Notes: generated by a model not told the origin, from the sequence alone. A DNA stretch of 64,000 nt from Haliclona indistincta (GCA_964017065.1 OZ024785.1:14977965-15041964); one strand, 5' to 3'; positions 10,322 through 22,964 are shown, counted from the stretch's first letter. Made by a program: numbers and translations.

Positions 10322-11783
10322 CAGGGTTCTCGCTAGGATATTAGGAAGCCAAATTCGGGGGGTTCCAGCGTCGGAAATTCCTGACCCTAACCCGGTTTTT
10401 CAGTTTGCACCGTTACCCACCACCCACTACGTCATTTTGCATCATTATAATGATATTCATAATTGGCGTTTGATTATTCATGGGGTTAATTATATTCACG
10501 CAATACCACATACTTAATATTCATGCATCGATCGCGGCGATGGCTGCAGCAGCAGACGAAAGCGCTGTTACTGTGGCCGTGGTTTTGAAACAACAGCCCT
10601 CAGTGACTACCACACACCAGAACACAAAAGAGCCAGCGACTTAGGCGGCAAGCCATGACAGCAAACAAGATGCAATGCCTGGTCACCTACTTTCCAAGGC
10701 TGCAGCTCTTGATTTCTCAGCTCTAGTTGCACAACAGTTGTGTCCTTCTGCGCTGCAAGCAGAGCAAGAATAGCTAACTATTAGCTGAGTGCTAGCTTGT
10801 TTTTGTGTATGCATGTTTCTGTTTAGTTTACTTGATAAGTTATCTTACATAATTATTGATTTCAAAACAATATGCTATTCATGTATATTACTCACTGAGC
10901 ACCTGCTGAACACTGTTAATACTAAGTATGGTATTTATTAGTGTAATCAACGTGATCAATGATCGATCATTATCATGCAATTAAGCTACTCTGACACTGA
11001 ATATTGTCAGAAAATTAATAAACTGGTTTAATGGACATGTTAGTAGAAATTATCCACATATCTGGTCAGAAATAGATATAAAACTCCTAAAAATGTCTGT
11101 ACTATTTTTTCAATAAATTGACTTTTTTTCCAAAATGGTCTTTACCCACCCACCCTCTTTTTGGCTTAGGGTCTGAAACTTTTAGTACTGGAACCCCCTG
11201 GCCAAATTGCTAATAAACCCATAACCTACTGTTATAACCATGCATGCATGCACATTTATATACCACTTATATGCTTGTCCCAGTGGACAACAGATGTTAT
11301 TACACACATGTAAGATGTGAGAACACCTATAGGTATGGCCAGTGATATTTGAAGGAATTACAGTGCGGTTTTAAGGTAAATCAAGGGTTTTGCCCACACA
11401 ATCTCCAACAGGACAACTAAACACCCCAAACAATCCAAGATTAAAGGTGTTTCATAGTCTCTCACATCTTTAAGGCGTAGCCATAAGAAAGCAGCTAGGG
11501 CAACTGTAGTGCAAGAACAAGAGCCCATTTACTACAACACTATAAGCGTTTTATTCATGAATGTCTATTGTACACTCTAAGGCTGCTCAAAATGACACCA
11601 CAAAGATTGTCATGAAAACACCCCATGTTACTAAACCTTTGACAATTGTGGGATACGTACGAGTTAATTTTAACAGCAATAAAACTATCTTCAGCTCCAA
11701 AATGCCAAATTTAAATTCACGCTAATATAACTGGTCATATCATGATAGGTGATTTGAACCCTGAACCAGAAAAACACGGGCCA
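10322..11783. mobile_element. 1.46-kb insertion inside exon 6 of unit 1
   Basis: In unit 3 the exon runs without a break through CCACTGACCATCTCCTCC; here CCACTGACC is followed by 1.46 kb before CCTCCCTGG resumes. The insert begins CAGGGTTC and an inverted GAACCCTG occurs at about 11756-11763. Inside it, imperfect inverted blocks around GGGGGGTTCCAG (10357) and CTGGAACCCCCTGG (11189) mark a possible TIR element. No transposase was found, and no target-site duplication is clear. A hAT-type origin is only suggested by the CAGGG start. Confidence 0.5.
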
Positions 11784-12758
11784 CCTCCCTGGACTGCATG
11801 GAGAGAGGAGCTGTTATAGCACACCATGCAGTACCACTGTGCAGTGTCTGTCACTATACAGCTACTGTACTGGACTACATACTGTAGAGTTGGTATCTTT
11901 TGCTTGCATTTAAATCATGTTAGCAGAACATTGAATTCAAAAATTCAGATTGTATTAGTACAATTTAAAATTCAATAGCTAAGTGAAATTTTTGTGCCGT
12001 GAAAAACACCAGCTCTATGGTACTCACTCAATTCAATGAGGACAGTGTCGGATAGACTTTCACCAGTGAATGATCTCCGTCCACCAAAAGCTATCAGCAA
12101 CACATTGCGTGGTGATGGTTGTATTGCAGAGAGTGACTGGTTATATCGTCCAATCACAGTGTCAGGGAGTGGTAGCTGAAGAACAAAACCAAACATACAG
12201 TATCTGATACACATGTACAACACGAATTACCTTCTTCCACTTCATTGTAGTGAGGTCATGAATCCAACAATCACTGATAGCATTACCTCCATCACTCATT
12301 CCTCCAACTATCACTAGTAGTGGTCCACTCACACATGCGGCAGCATGACCACACCTCTCTGTAGGCCATTCCACTGTGCGGTTAACAGGTTTGTTGATCT
12401 TGGTCCAGTGCTGGTAAGAGCAGATGGATTAGTATTACATGCATAACATTGTACTGTAAGTATACATGATGTGTGATCATGAGTAAGTTGCAAATTGATC
12501 AACCCAGGTCACTGTCACGCACTCACCACAGTGTGCTTGGTCAGCTCAACTATCAGTAGGTCATCATTGTAGACACTTGATCCATTGTAGCCACCAAACA
12601 GTGCAGCTCTCCTCTCACCCACTGGAGTTAGAGTGAAGTTATCACATGGAAGAGGAGGCTGTCCTGTGAATCTCGGTGAGCTCCACTCTCCTAGAAGAAG
12701 TGATGTTGTAATCTCTGGCACATAACAATACAATATGTACTGCACAGCAAGCACACGC

Positions 12759-13036
12759 AGAGAAAACAGTTTAGTCATACGATCTGAAGTGCTGATCTCA
12801 CGAACAGCAGGTGACCTCGGAAGTGGAACAGCATGGTCAGCTGCCGGCTCAATCACATCAGCGGATACAGCGATTGCTAGCTCATCTCCTTGCTGACACT
12901 TCTGTGGGGTCTTCCGAAGGTTACTAAGAACCACATGAGCAACTCCTTGGGAATCAGTCTTCACTAGAGCAGGAGACTCAAGGAGAGAGAGTAATTGAGA
13001 ATCAGATTGAGAGGAAGATAAAGGCTCTAGTAATAT
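12759..13036 (-). repeat. Internal gag-pol fragment duplicated beyond the 3' LTR
   Basis: Nearly identical to 16203-16484 of the same element, and joined at TAATAT to a 3' LTR stub through short CACAATACATCA-like repeats. Copy B has exactly the same junction (32950), so the fusion predates the A/B duplication. Template switching during reverse transcription or self-integration could make such a structure. Confidence 0.85.
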
Positions 13037-13052
13037 CACAATACATCACAAC

Positions 13053-13145
13053 ACAATCACAATACATCAGTTCACAAGTTCAATCACAGTCACATACACC
13101 ACAATACAGGAACAGGACTAGACAGGTTTCGACGACACTGTTACA
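13053..13145 (-). repeat. Truncated 3' LTR, copy A
   Basis: The first ~93 bp match the 5' LTR (18958-19050), beginning TGTAACAGTG directly after a purine-rich tract. The remaining ~89 bp of the LTR are absent. Confidence 0.85.
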
Positions 13146-13160
13146 TACTCCCTCCTTTGG
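13146..13160 (-). other. Polypurine tract of copy A
   Basis: On the minus strand CCAAAGGAGGGAGTA abuts the TG that opens the 3' LTR, the expected place for plus-strand DNA priming in LTR elements. Confidence 0.75.
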
Positions 13161-13184
13161 AGAAGCTCGTCCCGAGCGTTAACC

Positions 13185-16100
13185 CTACTTGCGAGGTCTT
13201 AGATCATAATGAGTTGTCTGATGACGAGAGGAAGTGTTAGCATCGGATGAGTCGCTAGCAGTATTTGGTTGAACTTCAAGTTCTTCAGCATCAGTGTCCG
13301 GTCGAACAAGTTTTTCGGTCCATTTGGGTGGGCGGCCTGGTCCTGATCTTCTCGATCCATACCAGAACAAACCAGCTGACAGGTCTGGAGGACAATGCTT
13401 CACTCTGGATTGATGCACCTTGATCGGGTCATGCTGGGGATAATAAATCTTGGAGAGAATTATGTCAGGGTCATCAATGGAGATCACTCTGTAGGGACCA
13501 TGCCACGGTCTTGATAACTTTCGCAAGCGTCCACTCTCATCTTGTGGGAAGCGTACCAACACCCAGTCTCCTAACTTGTAGCTCACAGGTTGTGAATGCT
13601 CGTCATACTGAGACTTGTATCGTTGTTGAGCTTCTCTGATACTCTGGCAGGCTATCTCTCTGGCTGAACTGAGAGAACGGATGAGCTCTTCACGATAGTC
13701 ACAAACAGGAACTGCAGGAGAAACAGTAGTCGGAAGATAGGCTGCTTCAGTAGGAGAATGACAATCAACTCCGAAGAGAAGGAAAGATGGCTTCTCTCGA
13801 GTAGCTTCATGTGGAGTATTGCGATACGCCCAAAGAACTCCAGATAGGTACTGGTCCCACTGGTTGCCATGGGTAGCAGCATGTTTCCTTAGCATGGATT
13901 TGAGGGTTCTATTGAATCGTTCGACCATTCCGTCACATTGAGGATGGTAGGAAGTAGTGTTCAGCTTCTTTGTACCGAGCATTTGACAAACATCCATCAT
14001 GAGGTGTGACAACAAGTTCGTACCGCGATCTGAGAGTAAGGCTTCTGGTACTCCAAATAGTGGGACAAGTTCTTCCACCAACAGTTTAACGATCCTCAAA
14101 GATTTCTGGTCAGGGACAGGGAATACAAGAGGCCACTTGGTCAAGAAATCTTGAAACACAACCACATGTTGATTGCCCCTCTTCGTCTTAGGAAGGTCCA
14201 TGATATCAACTCCAACGATTTGAAAGGGACGGCCAACTGGAATAGGATGTAAAAAAGGGTGTTTGGAGTGACGAGGGTTAGAGACAAAGGCACACTGCGG
14301 GCAGTTTTGACAATGATGATGTACGTCTGTGTACATTCCTTTCCACCACCAACTCCTTGCCATAGTCGAGTAGAGCCGCTGAGTAGAGAAATGACCTGCC
14401 ATGGGTCCACCGTGATATTCTCTGATAATACTCTCTCGAAGTTGAGGTGGCACCACTGCTCGCTTCCTGTTCCGTCGCTTAGGATCAACATAGTAGAGGA
14501 CACCGTCCATTACTGCAAACATCTGAGCTTCTGCAACCACTCGCTGAGCATCTCTAGAATCAGAAGGGACACGATCATCTTCAAGGTAGTTGAAGAGACT
14601 GCTGAGTTTGGGTTCCTTCATCTGCTCGTTTCTGAGATTGTCAGGAAGTTGAGGTTCTGTGGGAGGCAGTTGTAATAGCTCATCTACCATGATGTCTGCT
14701 AGCTCTTGTGATCCATCTTGTTGTGAAGTCACAGTAGCCACTTGAGTTTCGGTGTCTATTTCTTTCACTGGTGGAGGAAGGTAGGGATTTCTTGACAAAG
14801 CATCAGCATTGGTATTCTGTTTGCCAGATCGATGACGAATCTCCACGCTCCTGATTCCTGAGCCGTAGATCTTTGTCCACCATGTTTCCCATTGAGGTGA
14901 GGAACACCCAACGTAGCTTTCACTGCTGCATGATCAGTGTAGACCGTTACGTGGTGTCCATACAAGTAAGCACGAAAGTGTGTGAATGCCCATACAACAG
15001 CTAGAGTCTCCAGATCTGTGACGGCGTAGTTTGCTTCAGATTGAGATACAGCACGACTAGCGTAGGCAACAGGATGAAGTGTTCCATCGCTCTGCTCTTG
15101 GTTGAGAACAGCTCCGAGACCTCGGGCACTGGCATCTGTCTCTAGGATGAAATCTTTGTCGAAGTTAGGGTAACTGAGAACAGGATGGGACACAAGCTTA
15201 TCTTTGAGTGATTGAAATGCATCTTGGCAAGCAGTATCCCAGACAAACTTTGCTCCTTTTCTGGTGAGACAATGGAGTGGTTGAGCAATAGTTGCAAATC
15301 CCTTGATGAATCTGCGATAGTACGATGCCAGTCCAACGAACTGTCTGAGCTCATGAAGAGAAGTCGGAACAGGGAAGTTGACAACAGCTTCTGTCTGAGA
15401 CTGGTTTGGTAAAAGCCCATCAGGAGTGAGTAGATAGCCAAGGTATTCTACCTCCTTGCGGAACAGACGACACTTAGATGGTTTCAGCTTCAGACCAGCT
15501 TTCTGTAGTGCCTTGAACACTTGAGTGACATGTTCAACATGTTCCTGGAAGGAGGAAGAAAACACTAAAACATCATCCACATAAACAGATACAAATTTTC
15601 TCCCATCAACAGGATTCAGTTGTTGTAAGATCTTCTCCATCAATCGTTGAAAGACAGCTGGTGCATTCTTAAGTCCGAAAGGCATTACTTTGAACTCAAA
15701 AAGACCTCCAATGGTAATAAACGCCGTCTTTTCCTGAGAAGATGGATCCATGGGGATTTGCCAGTAGCCAGAGGCTAAGTCGAGAGTGGAGAAGTATTTG
15801 GTAGTAGGACCAAGCTGATCGATGATGTCGTCAACTCTTGGAAGAGGATAGGTATCAGTTTTAGTGATGGAATTCAGATGTCTATAGTCAATGCAAAATC
15901 GCAAGGTACCGTCTTTCTTTCTTACTAGAACAATCGGGCTTGACCAGGGGCTGTTTGAAGGCTGTATCACGTCCATTTCTTGCATCTTTTGCAGCTGCCG
16001 GGCCACTTCTTTTCTCACTCCAAAAGGCACTCGTCGCAGATGTTGCTTGCTTGGAGGTGCATCACCAGTGAAGATCTCCATCTCTACGAGATCCGTGTGT

Positions 16101-18790
16101 CCTCTCTCGTTCTCTTCTACAGCGAAAACACTGTGGTGTTCTTCAAGGCATTGATGGAGTTGCTTGTGCTCTGAAGTGGACAAAGAGATTTCTTCCTTAG
16201 GGAGGAGAGAAAACAGTTTAGTCATACGATCTGAAGTGCTGATCTCACGAACAGCAGGTGACCTCGGAAGTGGAACAGCATGGTCAGCTGCCGGCTCAAT
16301 CACATCAGCGGATACAGCGATTGCTAGCTCATCTCCTTGCTGACACTTCTGTGGGGTCTTCCGAAGGTTACTAAGAACCACATGAGCAACTCCTTGGGAA
16401 TCAGTCTTCACTAGAGCAGGAGACTCAAGGAGAGAGAGTAATTGAGAATCAGATTGAGAGGAAGATAAAGGCTCTAGTAATATACAGGTAGAGGGAAGCT
16501 GAGACTGTATGGTCACAACAGAACTACTGTGTGGGGCTAGATGGACTGTTTTCACTAGCTTTACTGTGCAGGATACCCTGGGAACCTTTGGCTCCTTCAG
16601 CTTCTTCGGCTTCTTCCTCTTCTTGCGTCCCCTCCACACTTCGATATTAGGATGATATTTGACGATGCCTAGTTGTCGGCACACACCTTCCGACAACAGA
16701 AGCTGATCTTCAACATCCATCTTTATGTAGACCATAGTCTTCATCTCTTGTCCGTCAAAAGAAAGAGTTAGCTGCATGCGTCCATGAAGCTCAAACGGTC
16801 TGCCATCATAGCCATGTGGTGTCTTATCGGCAGGCTTAAAGTCTTTTTTCTTAAGTCTGGACACTGCTGCCACCTTCTTGAACAAGCGTGGTCCTATGAT
16901 AGTGATATCAGCACCAGTGTCTACGAGACCATAAGCGGGTACACCCTCCACTTGTAGCGGAACACAGACAGTGTGGCTGCCCTGGTCTTTCACATCCACT
17001 TGGCAACACCGCTCCGGGTCCGACTCATCTGAGAAAAGAAAAGAAAGAGGATCAGTATGAGTAGAGGAAGAAGGTGGATCAGAATGGGCGGAGTCTGATG
17101 TGGGTGGTGCAGTGTTTTCCTGTCTGGAATGGACACCTCGATTCCTTGGTTTCTGGTGAGAACCCTTGCTCTCTGTAGGTGGTTTGAGACAGTTTTTGGC
17201 AAGATGTCCAGGGTCTCCACAGTTGTAGCATCGTCGAGGTCCAGGTGTTGGTTTACCAGGATTTGGTGCTGAAGGCTGAGGTAGCGTTGGCGTTTTGGTT
17301 GGAGTTTTGAATTTGTATCCATTTGTATCCATTGGTCGAAAGCCTCTGCTATATTCTCTTCTTTTCTCTAGCTCAATCTGTCGCTTCTCTTCATTCTTCG
17401 CAGCCAGGTTCAGTTCAGTATAACTCTTTGCACCTGATACTGCTGGACTCTCGAGCAATCGGTACAGCAATCCCTCCTGCAATTGAGTAAATAGTATCAT
17501 TGCTCTTGTCTCTCTCGACATGGCATCACGACCATACGCTAACTGGAAGGCACGCTCGATCCTTCTGATATAGTCAGCCACACTTTCAGACTTCTTCTGA
17601 GTTGCGTGTCGAAAATCTTGAGCTGCTAATGCTCTATCCCTGGGCTCCAAACGACTCTTCAATGACACCACTGCAGTGTCCCAGTCACTCTTCTCTTCTC
17701 TGGACAACAAGTTCCATTCCTGGAGAGCTCTACTGCGAAGATGTCCAGCCATCTGCATTAACAGTTCATCCCGACTCCATCCGTTCCACTCTCCCGCCCG
17801 CTCAAGCGTAGGAAGCCAATCATCCAGCAACTCTTCAGGATTTTCACCAGTGAATTGTTCTACTGGAGGCGCCTTTCCTCTGCGACGGTGAGTTGAGGTG
17901 GTTTGCTGTTCTCGCTGTTGTCCACCTATGCGGTCTGAGGTCTGACGTTCTCTCTGTCGTCTACCTGCGAAGTGAGAGGTATGCAACTGTGCATCTAGAG
18001 CATTAGGAATAGACAATAGAGAACAAGAAGGAGAGAGAGAATATTCAGAGGGAGGAGGATACACAGAGTCTTGTGGGTCCTCTCTAGGTAACTGCAGGTT
18101 CCTAGAAGCAGCATGTTCTTCTGCATCTCGCACTCTGACTCTCTCCTGACTGGGATCACGAGTAGCTCCAGCCAGCTGTTGGTTCAGCTCCTCAATTATC
18201 TCGTCTTTCTCAGCGAGGGCGGAGTCAAGCTTCTGCACGCGGTCGCACATTTGCTTCCAAAGCTGCTTAACACGATCTCTTTCCATTTGTAACTCTGCCT
18301 GGTGAGAGTCGACAATAGTGTGAAGTTGACGCTGCAGCTCGTCCAGTTGAGCGTGTGTGTTCGTCAACTGTGAACGCATCTCCTCCAACTCTGAACTGCT
18401 GGCGCCGGACTCACGCGGACACTCCTCGGTAGAACCTGCCTCCGCAAATACTCCCGCTTGGTCTACCAGGTAGAGTCGTAGTTTCTGTGTGACTCGTCTG
18501 CTATCCTGTACGAGCACTTGGACAAGACCTGGTTCTTTGCCAATGCTTATGAGATGGCCTTCTACGAGTTGGCGAGTCTCCTCGGCTCCAGCTCCAACAG
18601 GGAGGCCCAACGCTTCTGCCGTAAGCTTCAAATGTTGTCGCTTCAACCTGGCTGAGTTCAGTGAGTAGAGCTGTCCCTCGGGAAGCTCCGTCTTAGCTGA
18701 CCTTTCAGCTCTCCATGGCGTCAACAGTTCTGAACGATGGATAGCTCCGTGAGCTCCACAGTGACCGCTGGACTCTGACCCCTCCGCCAT
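13185..18790 (-). pseudogene. gag-pol polyprotein of copy A, frameshifted
   Basis: Two overlapping frames, 14765-18790 (gag, protease, RT, start of RNase H) and 13185-14846 (integrase to C-terminus), together cover the same protein as the single frame of copy B. The break lies near 14890, where copy A is 7 bp shorter than copy B within the RNase H/tether region. Other differences between the copies are isolated bases (for example near 13771). The opposite-strand frames across this region are shadows. Confidence 0.9.
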
Positions 18791-18847
18791 CCTCGGGGCT
18801 TTGGGGCTCCTGGACAGTCACTGCTTCCACTCGTTCCTGAGAGTTTA

Positions 18848-18867
18848 GAATCTCGGTCGAACCTCCA
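18848..18867 (-). other. Primer-binding site of copy A
   Basis: TGGAGGTTCGACCGAG follows the LTR's terminal CA after one base. Its complement ends in CCA and can be read as the 3' arm of a tRNA (T-loop GAAT, stem CTCGG, 7-nt acceptor strand, discriminator, CCA). I do not assign the tRNA species. Confidence 0.7.
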
Positions 18868-18868
18868 A

Positions 18869-19050
18869 TGTAAACTAGTTCTTCCAAAAATATACAAACA
18901 CACAGGAGGCCGTGCAAAACACAGCAACGAACAAACACAGAGGTCCATTATTCTACAACAATCACAATACATCAGTTCACAAGTTCAATCACAGTCACAT
19001 ACACCACAATACAGGAACAGGACTAGACAGGTTTCGACGACACTGTTACA
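18869..19050 (-). repeat. 5' LTR, copy A
   Basis: 182 bp from TGTAACAG to TTTACA. The boundaries are set by the TG/CA ends, the following primer-binding site, and the match of the first ~93 bp to the 3' LTR stub. An identical LTR is at 38790-38971. Confidence 0.85.
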
Positions 19051-19674
19051 TAATCACTCACTAGTGCTTAGACTGAACATGTGTTGTTCATTGCACCTGG
19101 TATAACCAAGGTCAGTATCATACTGTGCTCCAGGTTGGCGGTGTGATGGGGTAGGACCCCATCCCGCTACTACACACAAGATGTCCTCCTCGCCATCCCT
19201 GAATGCTACCATACCACTGACTATCTTCTTCATCGGTGCCCCACTCTCAGACGTAGAGGGAGATAGCATCATCCATTTAAGGGACGATGTGCTCAGCTTG
19301 TGCACACTATTATGATAGCAGCCAACATGTCCACAGTAACCACCAAAATAATAGAATGAGCCACCCACTGCAGCACAGCAATATCCCATTACTCCCAGTG
19401 GAGGTGTTCCACTGGTCTCCCGCCGTATCCAGTCACCACAGTCTAATTGAAACACGTCCACGCTAGACAGTATCTCTATCTTCTCTGGAATATCGTGTAC
19501 CTCTGGTATACCATCCATCCATCCTCCCCACAGGTACAGGTTACCACCGACAAGAAGGGGGGGGGTGTCCAGTGCGAGGAGCTGGTTCGTATCCAGGCAG
19601 TCACTGTGAAAGAACGTAAATATTCTATCAGCTGCAGCTATTAATAATATTGGCTTACATGAACGTGTCGCCAT

Positions 19675-21864
19675 ATCTTCTGAGACTACAGTGTACTATG
19701 TAGATTCTTGATTTGAAGCTGTTCGGTATTAGTTCGAGTCAAGGGGCGTTACGTGATAATTGCTGACGATGCACATTTTTATCCCCAAGTACGAAATCTG
19801 TTGATTAAAAATTGTTTTGGATTTCGTTTTGGACAAGCAGATTAATGCTGAATGACGCAGTTTTTGCTAAAACGAATGCGTACTACTTTTCTTTTTCAAA
19901 GCACATTCAACTTGGATTTTGGAATAAACAACTGCCTAACTCACCGGCCTAACTGGTATCATATGCATACTGCTGGACTCCTTCATTGTATTCAACTTAC
20001 CTCACTTTACTTATTAGTTAACATTAGATGGATTCATTATACCTATTAGTTTTTTAGTTATTGTATGTTACTCTCTACTATTTCATAAACTCTTTCTTAA
20101 TCCAAAATATTTGGTATATCTTGTTTGACTGAAATGAGGTTTACACTGAAATTATTGCGTCTAAATAAGGCTATTTGCTAATTTCTAATCTCTTTGAGGT
20201 CTCTGATAAAATTTCCTCTATTAATTTTACTGCAAAAAGTGAAGTGATTACAACTATTGTGCCACATACAAATCTAAATTAAAGGACTGCTTCTCTTTTA
20301 AACTTGCTGTAAGTTTGACTGGACTTTTGAAAGAATGTTCAAGCTGCTCTTTACAAGAAACCCTATGTTTGCATGGTCTAGCCTCTTCTACACTCTCAAC
20401 TCAGTGTCAAAATCCTTTTTGGAGCAATGGCCCGGATTTTGCTCTTGATTCGGTAACCTGCTGGTTTTTCAATTGAATACTTTTCTCTGTGATCGTAAAA
20501 TCTTTGCCAACAAATAGCAGTCTATTATTTAGCCTCGCGTGCTATTGTTAGTGCAACTATCCTGATCAATTGTATAACATACACGGCAATATTCTGATGA
20601 ATTGGTTTATCTGGGTTTCTAGATAATTATTATTAATTTTAAATTGTGGTATTCTAGTGCAACAGGTTGCTGCTTGAGGACCATTCTTCCAGTTCTCTTG
20701 ACTTAGTGGATTATTTTATGTGTCATTCATAATTTTAAATGCATGAAATGATGTTGGACAAGCGTTCATCAGTTATTTACTGTATTCCAGCTTATCTCAA
20801 GAGTCAATGGTATACTATTTGCTGAGCACTGACTTGACTGTTCCAGTCACTGCACTTGATTTTATTGACTTGAATGTTTGACTCTCATGTGGCAAAGTAC
20901 AATGCATTCAACAGCTTCTCCAAGTCTTGCTATAACATCAGCATGCATGTTCTCTTAGTTCTTCAACATTGTACGTATATTGGAGAAGAACATCTAGTTG
21001 ATTATCGGAAAAGAATTGGGCGTTACAAGCTTCTTGCTACAAGCATCATCTTATTATGTCTTGTTGTGTGGGTGTAAAAAGTCTCAAATCTATAACAACA
21101 TCTCAGAAACAAGTTTGATAGAATCGAGTTATTATTATGAAGAAAAACACGAGTTTGTACAGGGTTGAAAAACACGAGTTTGTACATTGACATCTTGTTT
21201 TAAATCATTATTATTGCATGCTACTGTAACATCAGCATCAAGTTATATACTTTATCAAAATCATTCCATTCATGGAATTACTGCAAGATACCTATATTAT
21301 CTTTGTTCTGAGCCCTTTATAAATAATAAAACCTGTCAAACAATCTTTTAGAATTTATCAAGTTGATCACTGCTTTTTCATGCCTCTCTTCAAGTTCTTT
21401 TGTTACCGTACTTGGCAGAGTCTCTGGTAGGTAACGATTGTGTAATAGAATGATCTTTATGCTGTTAAGTATTTTGAATATCTTTTCCCCAGTCCTATAG
21501 TGAACTTATCGCACGTTCGCATGACTCTGGTGGTGATTAGGCTCTCAATTATTTAAGCCCTATGTTTACTAAGAACATGAAACAGAAATGGATCAGTTCC
21601 TGTGATGATATACAGTATAGTATGTCTGTTTTTCTTAAACAGTCTGTTTCACAGACAATGATCTACGAGCATCCCTGAATTCAAAATTAATATGTTAAAT
21701 CAAGACATTGATGTATATTAAGATCATTTTTCGGAGCATAATAATAATTTCACATAACGGGAAACAATAATAAATCCAATAGAAATGTATACTATGATTT
21801 CAGTGCACTTGATTTTTGCATTGTTTCATTTGCAAATGAAATTTACAAAAGAAGACGTAACTAT
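19675..21864. repeat. Upstream flank of unit 1; diverged repeat, no gene
   Basis: AT-rich with no supported exon. 20130-21120 is the same-direction paralogue of 5310-5745 plus 7733-8330, so similar DNA flanks unit 1 on both sides. Unlike units 2 and 3, there is no NMD3 exon 1 upstream of this kelch start. The whole block recurs at 39729-41918. Confidence 0.6.
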
Positions 21865-22379
21865 TAGGGAGACACGGTAGTGTCTCCCTATGTAGGGTTG
21901 AAAGAGAAAACAAGATGGCGGCTACGTACAATGTATTAGCGTTCAAACGCTGATATTTCGCCTGGTGATGAATTTTATACGTCCAAAGACACTTAAATCT
22001 GCTCTCTGGCATTGCCCCACCTTACAGTAGCAAGGAGATTGCTCGAGATTGTTACTAAAGTGACGAACCTGGAAACGGTGAAAATCGAGTTTCGTCATCT
22101 TCGTTTTCTTCTTTCTTCTTTCTTTCTTCCACTCGCCTAGCACCTTCACGTGAGCAGTGCCGAGACCAAAACACCCACGAACAGTCGTGAAATTCTCCTG
22201 GCATGTGCCTTTTGAACTTAGGTTTTAGCGCAACGGCGATATAAATTCCGCGATTTCTCGATCGTGATCCATTGTCAGCTAAGTGTTGGACGCCATTAAT
22301 AATTATAGTGATTGAGCAATACGCACGTGACCAAGCTGTGGTTAGCGCACGTGACCAAGCACAAGCTTGAGTATCGCCA

Positions 22380-22641
22380 CATGGTTTCGCGACAGAGGCG
22401 TGATGGAATGTTCGCGCTGAATATAATGAGAAAAACGCGCTATGACGAGGTGACCGCCTACTGGTGGACAGGGTCCACGGATGAAATTCGCGAACGTATG
22501 CGAAGCTGACAGTAGATCAGTATATTACCGCGAAATTCATCCGTGGACCCTGTCCACCAGTAGGCGGTCACCTCGTCATAGCGCGTTTTTCTCATTATAT
22601 TCAGCGCGAACATTCCATCACGCCTCTGTCGCGAAACCATG
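22380..22641. repeat. 262-bp near-perfect palindrome
   Basis: Two arms of ~113 bp with one visible mismatch around a ~36-nt centre. As RNA it would form a very long hairpin. It is repeated unchanged at 42434-42695. The same open frame (MVSRQRRDGMF...) appears on both strands because of the symmetry and is not a gene. Confidence 0.95.
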
Positions 22642-22964
22642 TATAGATCACGGAGAGCACATATTTGTCTGGAGTCTTCGAAGAACGGTAAGCTAGCAAG
22701 CGCAGAATCACCATTGTGCCTTGCCAGATAATTATAACATCCGTAAACGAGTGTGGGCGGTGCTCGTATGCACTGTATTCATGCATGCGTAGGCGAGCTG
22801 ATATCTACAGCATAACAATTATTTAGCTACAAGTTTAAAATTGTTAATAATAAAGAAAAGCCATCAACAACAGGAAAACCAAACCAATAGTGGAAACAAA
22901 GATGGCACAGTAATTGCATGATATTGAACTGTACTTCACTGAAAATGAAAAAAGGACACAAACA

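Larger units (their letters stand above)
12759..19050 (-). mobile_element. Ty3/gypsy LTR retrotransposon, copy A
   Basis: In minus orientation: 5' LTR 19050-18869 (182 bp, TG...CA), primer-binding site 18867-18848, gag-pol 18790-13185, polypurine tract about 13160-13146, then a truncated 3' LTR (13145-13053) fused to a copied internal pol fragment (13036-12759). It sits in intron 2 of unit 1, 11 bp from the splice donor, in the same orientation as the host gene. The copied fragment duplicates 16203-16484. The polyprotein carries a 7-bp deletion relative to copy B, so this copy is not autonomous as read. Confidence 0.9.
8486..19674 (-). pseudogene. Kelch/coiled-coil/kinase gene, unit 1 (disrupted)
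   Basis: Paralogue of the intact gene at 59447-62843. Exons by homology: 19659-19674, 19062-19603, 12527-12690, 12231-12410, 12028-12175, exon 6 split as 11784-11793 and 10202-10321, 9918-10148, 9341-9490, 8486-9293. At least four lesions are visible. A Ty3/gypsy element fills intron 2, starting 11 bp after its donor. About 1.46 kb is inserted inside exon 6. A 4-bp TATA expansion near 9043 shifts the kinase frame between the AAK lysine region and the catalytic loop. Exon 2 has a run of nine Gs (19557-19565) that shifts the first kelch motif. The catalytic-loop half (HRDISSAN, DYG) remains readable at 8486-8992. Transcription may persist, but a full-length product is unlikely. Confidence 0.75.

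Noticed and set aside
14259..14675. Plus-strand frames across the retrotransposon (also 15212-18000 and the block B equivalents)
   Set aside because: They lie antisense to the gag-pol frame, which fully accounts for the region.
22312..22640. MVSRQRRDGMF frame on both strands
   Set aside because: It is mirrored by the palindrome at 22380-22641; no splice or homology support.
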